Source of the DNA: Variovorax flavidus
GTDB taxonomy: Bacteria; Pseudomonadota; Gammaproteobacteria; Burkholderiales; Burkholderiaceae_C
Length of the DNA stretch: 64,000 bases
NCBI RefSeq assembly: GCF_030317145.1
Contig: NZ_JASZYE010000001.1
Span: 744,001 to 808,000 of the forward strand
Direction: 5' to 3'
Part shown: piece by piece, positions 34,173 to 43,049 of the stretch
How the letters are laid out: each line of letters opens with the position of its first letter
Numbering within the stretch: position 1 is the first letter of the stretch
Notes under the pieces: model-generated
Told to the model about the DNA's origin: nothing
The model's database searches: none
The model's input: the letters and a program-made list of their open reading frames with translations, nothing else
Made by a program: the position numbers and the translations under genes

Positions 34173-34805
34173 TCAAATCTTCCTTGAATGCTCGACCGCG
34201 TACTTGATGAGTTCGGCTTGACCTTCAATGTCCAGCCTGCGCTTGATGCTCTGCCGGTGTGCCTCCACCGTCCGCACGCTCAGGCCCAGTTCCTGCGCGA
34301 TCTCCTTGCTCGACGCGCCGCGCCCCAGCGCCGAAAGAATCTCGCTCTCGCGAGGCGTCAGCAACGGCTTGGGCGCCTGGTTGCGAAACAAGCGCTTCGA
34401 CACGGCCGGACTCAGGAAGGTGCCGCCCGCCGACACCGCGTCGATGGCGGCGACGATCTCGCTGGCCGGTGCATCCTTGAGCACGTAGCCGCGCGCGCCA
34501 GCCTGCAAGGCCTGCTGCACATACTCAGGGTTGTCGTACATGCTGAGCATCACGACGCGCACCTCGGGCTGCCGCTCCTGAAGCATCGCGGCCATGTCGA
34601 TGCCGCTCACCTCCTTCATGCCGACGTCCGCCAGCACCAGGTCGGGCCGCAGCTTGTCGATGAGCGCCAGCGCTTCAGCGGCACTCGCAGCCTCGCCGAC
34701 GATCTCGATCTGCGGCAATGGCGACAGGCGTGCGCGCAGTCCGTCGCGCACCAGCGGGTGGTCGTCCACGAGAAACAGGCGGACCACAGGGCGCTCGACC
34801 GTCAT
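34173..34805 (-). CDS. LuxR/NarL-type response regulator next to cstA
   Basis: This 210-residue regulator has a receiver domain (LFLVDDHPLVRDGLRARL; phospho-Asp in DLVLADVGMKEVSG; Lys in GYVLKDAPASEI) and a LuxR helix-turn-helix (LTPRESEILSALGRGASSKE, then LSVRTVEAHRQSIKRRL). It overlaps the kinase stop by four bases (34802-34805). With cstA 116 bases downstream in the same direction, control of the transporter is the simplest inference. Confidence 0.93.
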   Translation of the reverse strand: MTVERPVVRLFLVDDHPLVRDGLRARLSPLPQIEIVGEAASAAEALALIDKLRPDLVLADVGMKEVSGIDMAAMLQERQPEVRVVMLSMYDNPEYVQQALQAGARGYVLKDAPASEIVAAIDAVSAGGTFLSPAVSKRLFRNQAPKPLLTPRESEILSALGRGASSKEIAQELGLSVRTVEAHRQSIKRRLDIEGQAELIKYAVEHSRKI

Positions 34806-36163
34806 GCGGTCCTCCCCGCGCGCACGGGCACATCCGCAACGACGGAGGTTCCGGCGTTGTCGGAGCGCACATGCAGGGTTCCGCCGATGGCCGCCACGCG
34901 CTCGCGCATGTTGCGCAATCCGATGCCGCCGCTCGGATCGGCCTGCGCGGCCTCCTCGTCGAAGCCGCGGCCGTCATCGCCGATGTCCAGCCGCACATCG
35001 GCGGCGGAGAAAGTCAGCGCAATGCGCACCTGCATGGCTCCCGAATGCTTGCGAACGTTGGTCAATGCCTCCTGTGCGACACGGAACAGCGCCGTCTTGA
35101 CTTCCTGGGCCAATTCGTACGGCTCGCCATGGATCGCGACCGATGCGTCGACCGCGCCCTCCTCCCCGAACTCGGCGCCCAGCCGTTCGAGAGCAGCCGG
35201 CAGGCCCAGCGTGTCGAGCAATGCGGGCCGCAGCCGGTGCGAGATGCGCCGCACTTCCGAGAGCGAGTCGTTCAGCCGTTGCAGCGCCTTGCCCAGTGCG
35301 GGCGGCACGGCCTCGCGCGAGCGCTCCAGCGCATCCACGGCAGATTCGACCAGCAGCTTGGCGGAAACCAGCAACTGGCTCGTGCCGTCGTGCAACTCGC
35401 GCGCCAGGTGGCTGCGCTCGTCTTCCTGCGATTGGACGACCTGGCGCGCCAGGTGCCGCAACTTGCTTTCGGCCACGCGATGCTCGCTCAGGTTGAGCAG
35501 CAATCCCGTGGCGCTCACGACCGCCAGGCACAGCGCGGCGATGCCTGCGATCCAGAGCATCGTGGTTGTCAGATTGGCGTTCATCTGCTGGTCGAGCGTC
35601 TCCATCGCCGAGTCGATGTCGTCCAGGTACAGGCCGGTGCCGACCATCCAGTTCCAGCGCGGCAGCACCGTCACGTAACCGAGCTTGGGCGCCGGCTGGG
35701 CGCTCGAAGGCTTGCGCCACTGGTATTCGACGAAGCCACTGCCCCGCCTCGCCTGCGCGATCAGGTCCTGGATGGTCGCGCGGCCTTGCGAGTCGCGCAG
35801 TTCCCAGAGCTGTTGGCCAACCAGTTCCGGCTGCCTCGAATGCATGAGGGAGCGGCCCTGCAGGTCATAGACGAAGAAGTAGCCGTCATCCCCGTAGTCC
35901 AGCGCGGCGAGCCGGCGCAGGGCCTCGGCGCGGGCCGCCTCGTCATCGGGTGCTGCGTCGTACAACGGCTGCACGACGCTGACCGCGAGGTCCACGTAGC
36001 TGCGCAACTCGCTGCGCCGCTGGGTCATGTAGGTCTGTTCGGTCAATACGCGCTCGCGTTGCGCCAGGTCGCGCTCCTGGTGGCGCACGGCAAAGGCCAC
36101 CAGCATCAGCGCGATCAGCAGCGGCGCAACAGCGAGCGCAACGATCTTGGTGCGGAGATTCAT
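34802..36163 (-). CDS. Histidine kinase with periplasmic cache domain
   Basis: This 453-residue kinase has two membrane helices (residues about 8-26 and 205-228) that bracket a single-cache sensor domain: LAALDYGDDGYFFVYDLQGR, then MHSRQPELVGQQLWEL and LPRWNWMVGTGLYLDDID. The HisKA_3 box is QEDERSHLARELHDGTSQLL, and the ATPase domain has EALTNVRKHSGA and GDDGRGF with GIGLRNMRERV. Single cache domains of this form usually bind small carboxylates, which fits control of the adjacent cstA. The ligand is unproven. Confidence 0.93.
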   Translation of the reverse strand: MNLRTKIVALAVAPLLIALMLVAFAVRHQERDLAQRERVLTEQTYMTQRRSELRSYVDLAVSVVQPLYDAAPDDEAARAEALRRLAALDYGDDGYFFVYDLQGRSLMHSRQPELVGQQLWELRDSQGRATIQDLIAQARRGSGFVEYQWRKPSSAQPAPKLGYVTVLPRWNWMVGTGLYLDDIDSAMETLDQQMNANLTTTMLWIAGIAALCLAVVSATGLLLNLSEHRVAESKLRHLARQVVQSQEDERSHLARELHDGTSQLLVSAKLLVESAVDALERSREAVPPALGKALQRLNDSLSEVRRISHRLRPALLDTLGLPAALERLGAEFGEEGAVDASVAIHGEPYELAQEVKTALFRVAQEALTNVRKHSGAMQVRIALTFSAADVRLDIGDDGRGFDEEAAQADPSGGIGLRNMRERVAAIGGTLHVRSDNAGTSVVADVPVRAGRTA

Positions 36164-36200
36164 GGGGCGGCAAGACTACCACCCGCTTCCAGGACCGGAC

Positions 36201-36929
36201 TCAGGCCAGCTTCAGCAACTCCGAGGTCAGATCCTCGGGCGCATCGACCATCACGTCGTGGCTGGTCGGCATCTTCACGACCCGCCAGCCGGCAGCGCCT
36301 TCGACCTTGGCCGCGAAATACCGGAACGGGCTCGGGTCCCAGTTGTCCGCCAGGATGTAGAGGCGGTCCTTGATCTTGTCCCCCGCACCGGTCAGCAACA
36401 ACGGCATCTCGAAGGTCGCGAGCGCCTGGGGACGGCAAAGACGATCGACGCGCGCCCGGTTGGCCGGCGCGATATTGAACATCTCCGCCGGAATCGGCTG
36501 CATCAACCCGCCATGGTCCTGCAGCGCGGTGCCTCGAAAGGCACCCAGGAACTGCGCCGCGATTTCGGGCGCCAACGCCTTCGACAACAGCCCGTTCAAC
36601 GAATCGCCATGCTCCGGCACGAAGGCGTCGAGATAGACCAGCGAGCGGATCCGGTCGCTGAAGCGGTCCGCCACGCCGGTGATGACCATACCGCCGTACG
36701 AATGGCCGACCAGGATCACGTTGTCGAGCTCCTCCCATTCGATGCAGCCGCACACGTCGCGGATATGCGTCTCGAGCGTGACGTTCTCCCTCGATTGGTG
36801 AAAGCGCTCGCCCACGCCGGTGTGCGTTGGCGTGAACACCGCATGCCCGGCGGCACGCAGCGCGTCAGCGGTTTCGCGGTAGCACCACCCGCCGTGCCAC
36901 GCGCCATGAACCAGAACAAAGTTGGCCAT
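36201..36929 (-). CDS. Alpha/beta hydrolase
   Basis: This 242-residue enzyme begins MANFVLVHGAWHGGWCYRET, with an oxyanion HGAW motif, and carries the nucleophile elbow VGHSYGGMVI near residue 90 and a catalytic-type His in PTSHDVMVDAPEDL near 225. It belongs to the esterase/hydroxynitrile-lyase-like hydrolases. The ATG at 36929 is chosen because AAGGAGA lies 8 bases upstream; an ATG 30 bases earlier has no site. No substrate can be assigned. Confidence 0.9.
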   Translation of the reverse strand: MANFVLVHGAWHGGWCYRETADALRAAGHAVFTPTHTGVGERFHQSRENVTLETHIRDVCGCIEWEELDNVILVGHSYGGMVITGVADRFSDRIRSLVYLDAFVPEHGDSLNGLLSKALAPEIAAQFLGAFRGTALQDHGGLMQPIPAEMFNIAPANRARVDRLCRPQALATFEMPLLLTGAGDKIKDRLYILADNWDPSPFRYFAAKVEGAAGWRVVKMPTSHDVMVDAPEDLTSELLKLA

Positions 36930-37019
36930 CGCTATGTCTCCTTGTAGGGGGACGGCCATCTTGAGCGACCGATGTGCAGCCTGCCATCGGGGAATCCCGG
37001 CCGGGCGGGCCCCGCGTCG

Positions 37020-37889
37020 TCAGAGCTTTCGGCGCATCTCGATGTGGGCGATGCCGGCTTCCTCGAAGGGATCGCCGTACGGCAGGTAGCCCAGGCGCGC
37101 GTAGAAGGCTTCTGCGCTGCGTTGTGCATGCAGGGTGACTTCGCGATCCCCGCGTGCGGCCGCCGCGGCTTCGAGCGCACGCAGCACCGCCGCGCCGTGG
37201 CCACCGCTGCGCAAGGTCCGGTTCACCGCCATGCGACCGATGCGCCCGACGCCGGGTGCCTCGGTGACGAGCCGCCCCGTCGCGACGGCCTGCCCCAGCC
37301 GGTTGCGCGCCACGGCGTGCACGGCAGTCGCGTCGTGCTCGTCCCATTCGAGTTCCTTGGGAATGCGCTGTTCTTCGATGAACACGTCGCGCCTTACCTT
37401 GCCCGCGCCGTCGCCGAGTAAGTCCCAGTGGCCCGTCACCACTTCGCGCATCGATTCGCCGATCTCGAAGGCTGCGAGGACCTCGCGCAACAAGGGTGGC
37501 ACCGGCTTGGAAGTCTGCGTGGCCGGATCGGCAAACACGTACACGAGCTCGCAGGTCACGAGCAGGTCGTCGCCGCGGTACAGGCCGCCCACGAAGAGGA
37601 TCGACGAGTTGCCCACGCGCATGCATTTCATGCCAACGTCCAGCAGGTCGTCGACCCGAGCCGAGGCGTTGAACTCGACGGTGGCCTTGCGCACGTAGAG
37701 ATCGCCGCCCAGCGCCTGCATCGCCTCTTCGTACGGCAGCGCCATCGCGCGCCAGTAGTCGGCGATGGCGGTGTCGAAGTACATCAGGTAGTGCGCGTTG
37801 AAGACGATCTTCTGCATGTCCACTTCGGCCCAGCGCACGCGCAGGCGGTGGAAGAAACGAAAGTCGGATTTCCTGAGTGTCTCGGTCAT
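37020..37889 (-). CDS. Fusion of hotdog acyl-CoA thioesterase and GNAT acetyltransferase
   Basis: This 289-residue protein combines two domains. Residues 1-135 are a 4-hydroxybenzoyl-CoA thioesterase-type hotdog domain: RLRVRWAEVDMQKIVFNAHY with the active-site Asp, then RVGNSSILFVGGLYRGDDLL. Residues about 150-289 are a GNAT domain: FIEEQRIPKELEWDEHDATA, then the acetyl-CoA loop GRMAVNRTLRSGGHGAAVLR, then SAEAFYARLGYLPYGDPFEE. Both use CoA thioesters, so a linked hydrolysis/acyl-transfer role is possible. The ATG overlaps the stop of the HSL-type hydrolase gene, suggesting co-function. Confidence 0.9.
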   Translation of the reverse strand: MTETLRKSDFRFFHRLRVRWAEVDMQKIVFNAHYLMYFDTAIADYWRAMALPYEEAMQALGGDLYVRKATVEFNASARVDDLLDVGMKCMRVGNSSILFVGGLYRGDDLLVTCELVYVFADPATQTSKPVPPLLREVLAAFEIGESMREVVTGHWDLLGDGAGKVRRDVFIEEQRIPKELEWDEHDATAVHAVARNRLGQAVATGRLVTEAPGVGRIGRMAVNRTLRSGGHGAAVLRALEAAAAARGDREVTLHAQRSAEAFYARLGYLPYGDPFEEAGIAHIEMRRKL

Positions 37890-38821
37890 GGTTGCAAGGC
37901 TTCTTTCAATGCGCGGGCCGCGTCGGCGTGGGCCTGGAGGGCTTCGGGAATGGCACGTCCCATCTTGACGAATTCGTGGATCACGCCGCGGTAGATCTCC
38001 AGGTCGACCGTCACGCCGGCCGCCCGCAGCTTGTCGGCGTAGGCAATGCCTTCGTCCACCACCGGATCGTATTCGGCCAGGCCGATCCATGCCGGCGCGA
38101 CGCCTTCCACGTCATCGGCGTTGAGCGGCGCGAAGCGCCAGTCGTCGCGATCTGCGGCCGAATTCACGTACAGGCCGAAGAACCAGCTGATGAGTGCCTC
38201 GCCAAGCAGGGGGCCTTCTGCGAATTTCCTGTGCGACGGCGTGTCCTGGTGTGCCGCGGTGCCGGGATAGATCAGCATCTGCAGCGCAAGCGGAATCCCC
38301 GCATCGCGCGCGAGGATGGCGCAGACAGCGGCCAGGGTGCCACCGGCGCTGTCGCCTCCGACCGCGATGCGCGAGCCATCGAGGCCCCACTGCCCGGCGT
38401 TCGCCGCGAGGTGTGCGAGCGCGTCCCACGCATCGTTCGACGCCGTCGGAAACTTGTGCTCCGGCGCGAGCCGGTAGTCCACGGAGACCACGGCGCACCC
38501 GCTCTTTTCGCTCAGGACACGGCACAGGATGTCGTGCGTGGCGATGCTGCCCACCGTGAATCCCCCACCATGAAAGAACAGCAGCACCGGCAGGGCTTCG
38601 CTCGAATGCGCGTACAGGCGTACCGGGATCGCGTAGCCGTCGCGTGCGGGCAGGCTGAGGTCCTCGACGCGTGCGAGCTGCGGCTTGGGGACCTCGAGCA
38701 CGCCGGCGCCTTTCTCGTAGGCGGCCTTGGCCCCGGCGGGCGTCAGCGTATGGAGCGGCGGACGTCCGGCGCGCGCCATGCGTTCGACCACGCTGGCCAT
38801 CTTGGGAGTGAGCCCGATCAT
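37886..38821 (-). CDS. Alpha/beta hydrolase of the hormone-sensitive lipase family
   Basis: This 311-residue esterase has the HSL oxyanion motif LLFFHGGGFTVGS near residue 80, the nucleophile motif AVGGDSAGGTLAAV near 155, an acid in GLAEYDPVVDEGIAYADKLR near 250 and a His in GVIHEFVKMGRAIPEA near 283. SVDYRLAPEHKFP is also diagnostic. The start is the ATG at 38821; the frame extends much further upstream but loses protein character. Its end overlaps the thioesterase-GNAT gene by four bases. Confidence 0.93.
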   Translation of the reverse strand: MIGLTPKMASVVERMARAGRPPLHTLTPAGAKAAYEKGAGVLEVPKPQLARVEDLSLPARDGYAIPVRLYAHSSEALPVLLFFHGGGFTVGSIATHDILCRVLSEKSGCAVVSVDYRLAPEHKFPTASNDAWDALAHLAANAGQWGLDGSRIAVGGDSAGGTLAAVCAILARDAGIPLALQMLIYPGTAAHQDTPSHRKFAEGPLLGEALISWFFGLYVNSAADRDDWRFAPLNADDVEGVAPAWIGLAEYDPVVDEGIAYADKLRAAGVTVDLEIYRGVIHEFVKMGRAIPEALQAHADAARALKEALQP

Positions 38822-38981
38822 CGCGTCAGAGCCCTTCTTTCGAGCCGCCGCGCCCACCGGATGTCCCGATGGCGTCAAGCGCAAGGGTTTTTTTCGTGTC
38901 CAAGATGCTCCGTGCTTGTTAGATTCGAAGGCTCGCATCGTACCGTCCGCACTACGTCCGCCCCACGTTCCGTACCACCCC

Positions 38982-40118
38982 ATGGCCCTCATCCAGTACC
39001 TCACCCAGATCCAGTTCGACTTCGGCGCCATCCAGCTGCTTCGCAGCGAATGCGAGCGCATCGGCATCACGCGCCCGCTGGTCGTGACCGACGCCGGCGT
39101 GCGCGCCGCAGGCATCCTGCAGAAGGCGCTCGATGCCCTCGGCGATCTGCCGGCGGCCGTCTTCGACCAGACGCCGTCCAACCCGACCGAAGCCGCAGTC
39201 CGCGCCGCCGCCGCCCTGTACCGCGAAGGCCGCTGCGATGGGCTGATCGCCGTCGGCGGCGGCTCCGCCATCGACTGTGCCAAGGGCGTCGCGATCGCGG
39301 CCACGCACGAAGGCCCGCTCAAGACCTACGCCACCATCGAAGGCGGCTCGCCGAAGATCACCGACCGTGTGGCGCCGCTGATCGCCGTGCCCACCACCAG
39401 CGGCACCGGCAGCGAGGTGGCGCGCGGCGCGATCGTGATCGTCGACGACCACCGCAAGCTCGGATTCCACAGCTGGTTCCTCATGCCCAAGGCTGCCATC
39501 TGCGACCCCGAACTCACGCTCGGCCTGCCGCCGCGGCTGACCGCCGCGACCGGCATGGACGCCATCGCGCACTGCATGGAAACCTTCATGTCGGCAGCCT
39601 TCAATCCGCCGGCCGACGGCATCGGCCTTGACGGGCTCGAACGCGCCTGGGGCTACATCGAGCGCGCGACGAAGGACGGCAGCGACCGCGAGGCGCGCCT
39701 CAACCTCATGAGCGCCTCGATGCAGGGCGCGATGGCCTTCCAGAAAGGCCTGGGCTGCGTGCATTCGCTGAGCCACAGCCTGGGCGGCATCGATCCGCGG
39801 CTGCACCATGGCACGCTCAACGCCCTCTTCCTGCCGGCCGTGATCCATTTCAATGCCGGTGCCGAGTCGGTGCGCAAGGACCAACGCCTGCAACGCATGG
39901 CGCAGGCCATGCACCTCGATTCCGCCGGCGACCTGGGCGATGCGATCCGCGACATGTGCGCGCGGCTCGATCTGCCCAAGGGCCTGGCCGAAGTCGGCGT
40001 CACGCCGGACATCTTCGAGAAGTTGATCGACGGCGCCATGGCCGACCATTGCCACAAGACCAATCCGCGGCTCGCGACCCGCGACGACTACCGGCAGATG
40101 CTCGAAGCGTCGATGTAA
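38982..40118 (+). CDS. Iron-containing alcohol dehydrogenase
   Basis: This 378-residue enzyme of the type III family has the NAD-binding loop LIAVGGGSAIDCAKGVAI near residue 88, APLIAVPTTSGTGSEVARGA near 130, and metal ligands in CDPELT, TGMDAIAHCMETF and KGLGCVHSLSHSLGG with further His in PRLHHGTLNA. It should interconvert an alcohol or hydroxy acid and the aldehyde or keto form. It stands between unrelated genes, so the substrate is not evident. No strong ribosome site precedes the ATG. Confidence 0.93.
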   Translation: MALIQYLTQIQFDFGAIQLLRSECERIGITRPLVVTDAGVRAAGILQKALDALGDLPAAVFDQTPSNPTEAAVRAAAALYREGRCDGLIAVGGGSAIDCAKGVAIAATHEGPLKTYATIEGGSPKITDRVAPLIAVPTTSGTGSEVARGAIVIVDDHRKLGFHSWFLMPKAAICDPELTLGLPPRLTAATGMDAIAHCMETFMSAAFNPPADGIGLDGLERAWGYIERATKDGSDREARLNLMSASMQGAMAFQKGLGCVHSLSHSLGGIDPRLHHGTLNALFLPAVIHFNAGAESVRKDQRLQRMAQAMHLDSAGDLGDAIRDMCARLDLPKGLAEVGVTPDIFEKLIDGAMADHCHKTNPRLATRDDYRQMLEASM

Positions 40119-40125
40119 GGCACGT

Positions 40126-41001
40126 TCAGGAGGCTGCGCCGGTCTGGCCCCGCAGCCAATCGCGAAACACCTTCATCGACGGACTCAAGGGGCGCGACCG
40201 GAGACGGGTCAGCCAGTAGCCGCCGGTCATGACTTCGATGGCCAGCGGTTGCGCGAGCCGGCCATCCTGAAGCTCGCGCTCGAACATGGAGGCCGGTGCA
40301 AGCGCCACGCCGGCCCCCTGCATTGCCGCCTCGACCATCAGGCGCGAAGAATCGAACACCGGCCCGCGAATCGCCGGGGCATCGATGCCCGCAGCGGCGA
40401 ACCACCCCGGCCAGTCTTCCGCGCGGTACGAGCGCAGCAAGGTCTCGTGCACCAGGTCCTGCGCCCGGCGCACGCGCACGGCCACCGCGGGCGCGCACAG
40501 CACCGACAGCGGCGCCGACAGCAGGTGCTCCGCGTGCAGGCCGGGCCAGTTGCCATCGCCGAAGCGGACCGCAAAGTCCAGGCCTTCCGCGGCCAGGTCA
40601 ACCACGTTGTTGTGCGTCATCAGGCGCAGATCGATGAAGGGACAGCTTTCGCGGAACAGCCGCAGTCGCGGCATCAGCCAACCGACCGCGAAGGTGCCGA
40701 CCACGCCGATGCTGAGTACTTCGAAGAAGTGCCCGTTGTCGAACTGCTGGATGACCGCCTCCATGCGGCCGAAGGCATCGGCCAGCACCGGCAGCAGTGC
40801 ATGGCCTTCATCCGTGAGGGCGAGCCCGCGCGGCAGGCGGCGGAACAGTGCGACGCCGAGGCGCGACTCCAGTCCGCGTACCTGCTGGCTCACGGCTGCC
40901 TGCGTCACGTTGAGTTCGCCCGCCGCCAGCGTGAAGCTCAGGTGGCGCGCGGAGCATTCGAAGGCGCGCAAGGCGTTCAGGGGGAGATGAGGACGCGCCA
41001 T
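40126..41001 (-). CDS. AmpR-like LysR-family regulator of the beta-lactamase
   Basis: This 291-residue LysR protein resembles AmpR/PenR: LPLNALRAFECSARHLSFTL at residues 6-25, then VTQAAVSQQVRGLESRLGVA and RGLALTDEGHALLPVLADAF. The C-terminal domain is a ligand-binding lobe pair. It diverges from a class A beta-lactamase gene with 94 bases between the start codons, the arrangement seen for AmpR- and PenR-controlled enzymes that respond to muropeptides. A 5+5 inverted repeat at 41016-41035 fits a LysR box. Confidence 0.93.
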   Translation of the reverse strand: MARPHLPLNALRAFECSARHLSFTLAAGELNVTQAAVSQQVRGLESRLGVALFRRLPRGLALTDEGHALLPVLADAFGRMEAVIQQFDNGHFFEVLSIGVVGTFAVGWLMPRLRLFRESCPFIDLRLMTHNNVVDLAAEGLDFAVRFGDGNWPGLHAEHLLSAPLSVLCAPAVAVRVRRAQDLVHETLLRSYRAEDWPGWFAAAGIDAPAIRGPVFDSSRLMVEAAMQGAGVALAPASMFERELQDGRLAQPLAIEVMTGGYWLTRLRSRPLSPSMKVFRDWLRGQTGAAS

Positions 41002-41015
41002 TCGAGCCAAAAGAA

Positions 41016-41035
41016 TTTCTATTGCAATCCAGAAA
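41016..41035. promoter_or_regulatory. LysR-type binding site between regulator and beta-lactamase
   Basis: TTTCT-N10-AGAAA is a perfect 5+5 inverted repeat containing the T-N11-A LysR pattern. It lies 14 bases upstream of the regulator start codon and 60 bases upstream of the beta-lactamase ATG, where one LysR tetramer could repress itself and activate the enzyme gene. Confidence 0.7.
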
Positions 41036-41095
41036 ATACCATCGTTTGTGCCCTCGTTCGAAAGCGCGGAAAGTACGCCGCTTTCAGGAGAACGA

Positions 41096-41965
41096 ATGAT
41101 CGATCGACGACTGTTTTCAACCGGCCTGCTGGCCTGCCTGTCGGGTGTGGCCCCCCTCGCCCACGCGGACGACAAGGCCGAGCTGTCCCGACGCTTCGCA
41201 GACATCGAGAAGGCCAGCGGCGCTCGCCTTGGCGTCTCGGTGTTCGACACCGGCAGCGGCTTGCGCGCCGGCCATCGCGAAGAAGAGCGCTTCCCGATGT
41301 GCAGCACCTTCAAATTCCTGGCCGCGGCGGCGATCCTGGCTCGCGTCGACCAGCGCATGGAGCGACTGGACCGCCGCATCGTCTTCAGCAAGCATGACCT
41401 GGTCGCGGGCTCGCCGGTGACCGGGCAGCACGTCGGCAGCGCGGGAATGACGATGGCGGAAATCTGCGAGGCGGCCATCACGCGCAGCGACAACACGGCC
41501 GGAAACCTGATGCTCGCAAGCATCGGAGGCCCGGCGGGCCTGACGCGCTACGTCCGTTCGCTCGGCGATAGGCACTCGCGCCTCGACCGCATCGAGACTG
41601 CGCTGAACGAAGCTCGGCCCGACGATCCGCGCGACACCACGACGCCAGCCGCCATGCTCGGCGACATGCAAAAGATTCTTTTGGGCGATGCGCTCTCGCA
41701 GCCGTCGCGCGGGCATCTCCTGCGCTGGCTCGACGCCAATCAGACCGGAGGCCAGCGCCTGCGCGCAGGCGTACCCACGGACTGGGTGGTCGGCGACAAG
41801 ACCGGCTCGGGCGACAGGGGCACCGCCAATGTCATCGCGATCCTGCGGCCGCCTGGTCGCACACCCATCCTGGCCGCGGTCTTTCTCACGGAAAGCACCG
41901 CCTCGATGGAGGCGCGCAACGCGACGATCGCCGCGGTCGGTGCCGCGTTCGCCAAGGCGACCTGA
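41096..41965 (+). CDS. Class A beta-lactamase
   Basis: This 289-residue serine enzyme hydrolyses beta-lactams in the periplasm. The leader MIDRRLFSTGLLACLSG looks like a twin-arginine signal, cleaved after AHA near residue 21. All class A motifs are present: CSTFKF (Ser70, Lys73), RSDNTAGN (SDN loop), RIETALNEARPDDPRDTTTP (Glu166 and Asn170) and GDKTGSGDRGTAN (KTG). CAGGAG lies 5 bases before the ATG. It is divergent from an AmpR-like regulator, so expression is probably inducible. The spectrum cannot be read from sequence alone. Confidence 0.96.
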   Translation: MIDRRLFSTGLLACLSGVAPLAHADDKAELSRRFADIEKASGARLGVSVFDTGSGLRAGHREEERFPMCSTFKFLAAAAILARVDQRMERLDRRIVFSKHDLVAGSPVTGQHVGSAGMTMAEICEAAITRSDNTAGNLMLASIGGPAGLTRYVRSLGDRHSRLDRIETALNEARPDDPRDTTTPAAMLGDMQKILLGDALSQPSRGHLLRWLDANQTGGQRLRAGVPTDWVVGDKTGSGDRGTANVIAILRPPGRTPILAAVFLTESTASMEARNATIAAVGAAFAKAT

Positions 41966-41974
41966 GGGCCGGGC

Positions 41975-42961
41975 TCAGTCCGGCTTGACCCCGGCGGTCT
42001 TGATGACCTGGGCCCACTTGGCGGTCTCCGCCGCGATGAAGGCATCGAACTCTTCCGGCGTGCTGCCCGCGGGGAAGGTGCCCATGGCCTCCAGCTTGGC
42101 CTTGGTCTCGTCGCTCCTGATGATGCGCGCCACCTCTTCCGACATGCGCTTGACGATCTCGCGCGGCGTGCCCGCCGGGGCCAGCATGCCGGCCCAGGTG
42201 CTGCCGGTGAATCCGGGAAAGCCTTGTTCGATGAAAGTCGGCACCTCGGGCAGCACCGGCAGCCGCCGATCGCTCGCCACGCCGATCAGGCGCACCTTGC
42301 CGGCCTTGCCCTGGTTGATCAGTCCTGTGGGCGCGTCGAAGAAAAGCTGGATCTGACCGCCCATCAGATCCGTCAGCGCCGGCACCGCGCCCCGGTACGG
42401 GATGTGGATCATGTAGGTCTTGGTGAGCGACTTCCACAGCTCGCTCGTCAGGTGCGCGGCCGAGCCATTGCCTGACGAGCCGAAGCTCACCTTGCCCGGA
42501 TTGGCGCGTGCGTAGTCGATGAGTTCCTTCGCAGTCTTGAAGGGAGCGTCGTTGTTCACCGCCGCGAGGAGCGGCGACACACCCATCAGCGACACGCCGA
42601 CCAGATCCTTGCGAGGGTCGTAGGGCAGCTTCGGGTAGAGCGTGGTGTTGGCCGAATACGCCGCGATCACGACGCCGAATGTGCTGCCGTCCGGCGCAGC
42701 CTTGGCGACGGCATCGACCCCGATCAGGCTGTTGGCGCCCGGCTTGTTGTCGATCACGATGGTCTGCCCGAGCCGGCTCTGCAGTCCGGGCTGGATCAGC
42801 CTCGCCATCTGGTCGGTGAAGCCGCCCGGCGTGTAGGGCACGACGATGCGGATCGGCTTGTTCGGCCACGCGGACTGGGCGAATGAAGGCGCCGCGATCG
42901 ACACCGCGGCAGCGGCGGTCGACAGGTTGAAGGCGCGGCGGGTCAGACGGATAGGTGGCAT
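41975..42961 (-). CDS. Bug/TctC-family periplasmic solute-binding protein
   Basis: This 328-residue protein has a leader (LTRRAFNLSTAAAAVSIAAP, Tat-like RRAF) and Bug signatures WPNKPIRIVVPYTPGGFTDQ, VIDNKPGANSLIG and LPYDPRKDLVGV. It binds a small carboxylate or amide-type ligand. It diverges from the nitrile hydratase genes with 88 bases between, which invites the guess that it captures a nitrile- or acid-related compound. It is convergent to the beta-lactamase, with a short GCCGG/CCGGC stem at 41968-41984 spanning the junction. Confidence 0.92.
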   Translation of the reverse strand: MPPIRLTRRAFNLSTAAAAVSIAAPSFAQSAWPNKPIRIVVPYTPGGFTDQMARLIQPGLQSRLGQTIVIDNKPGANSLIGVDAVAKAAPDGSTFGVVIAAYSANTTLYPKLPYDPRKDLVGVSLMGVSPLLAAVNNDAPFKTAKELIDYARANPGKVSFGSSGNGSAAHLTSELWKSLTKTYMIHIPYRGAVPALTDLMGGQIQLFFDAPTGLINQGKAGKVRLIGVASDRRLPVLPEVPTFIEQGFPGFTGSTWAGMLAPAGTPREIVKRMSEEVARIIRSDETKAKLEAMGTFPAGSTPEEFDAFIAAETAKWAQVIKTAGVKPD

Positions 42962-43049
42962 TGAAGTTCTCCCTCGTTTCGAGTGTGCATTCTGTAAGTT
43001 GCCCCAGGCGCCACTCCTCAGGGTTTGCCCGCCGCGCTAGCATGCGGCC

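Noticed and set aside
34188..36373. Long plus-strand frames opposite the kinase and regulator genes
   Set aside because: They are antisense shadows of the two-component genes, which have full domain motifs on the minus strand.
41968..41984. GCCGG/CCGGC stem as a bidirectional terminator between beta-lactamase and Bug genes
   Set aside because: The 5-bp stem is weak, overlaps a stop codon and has no flanking T-runs.
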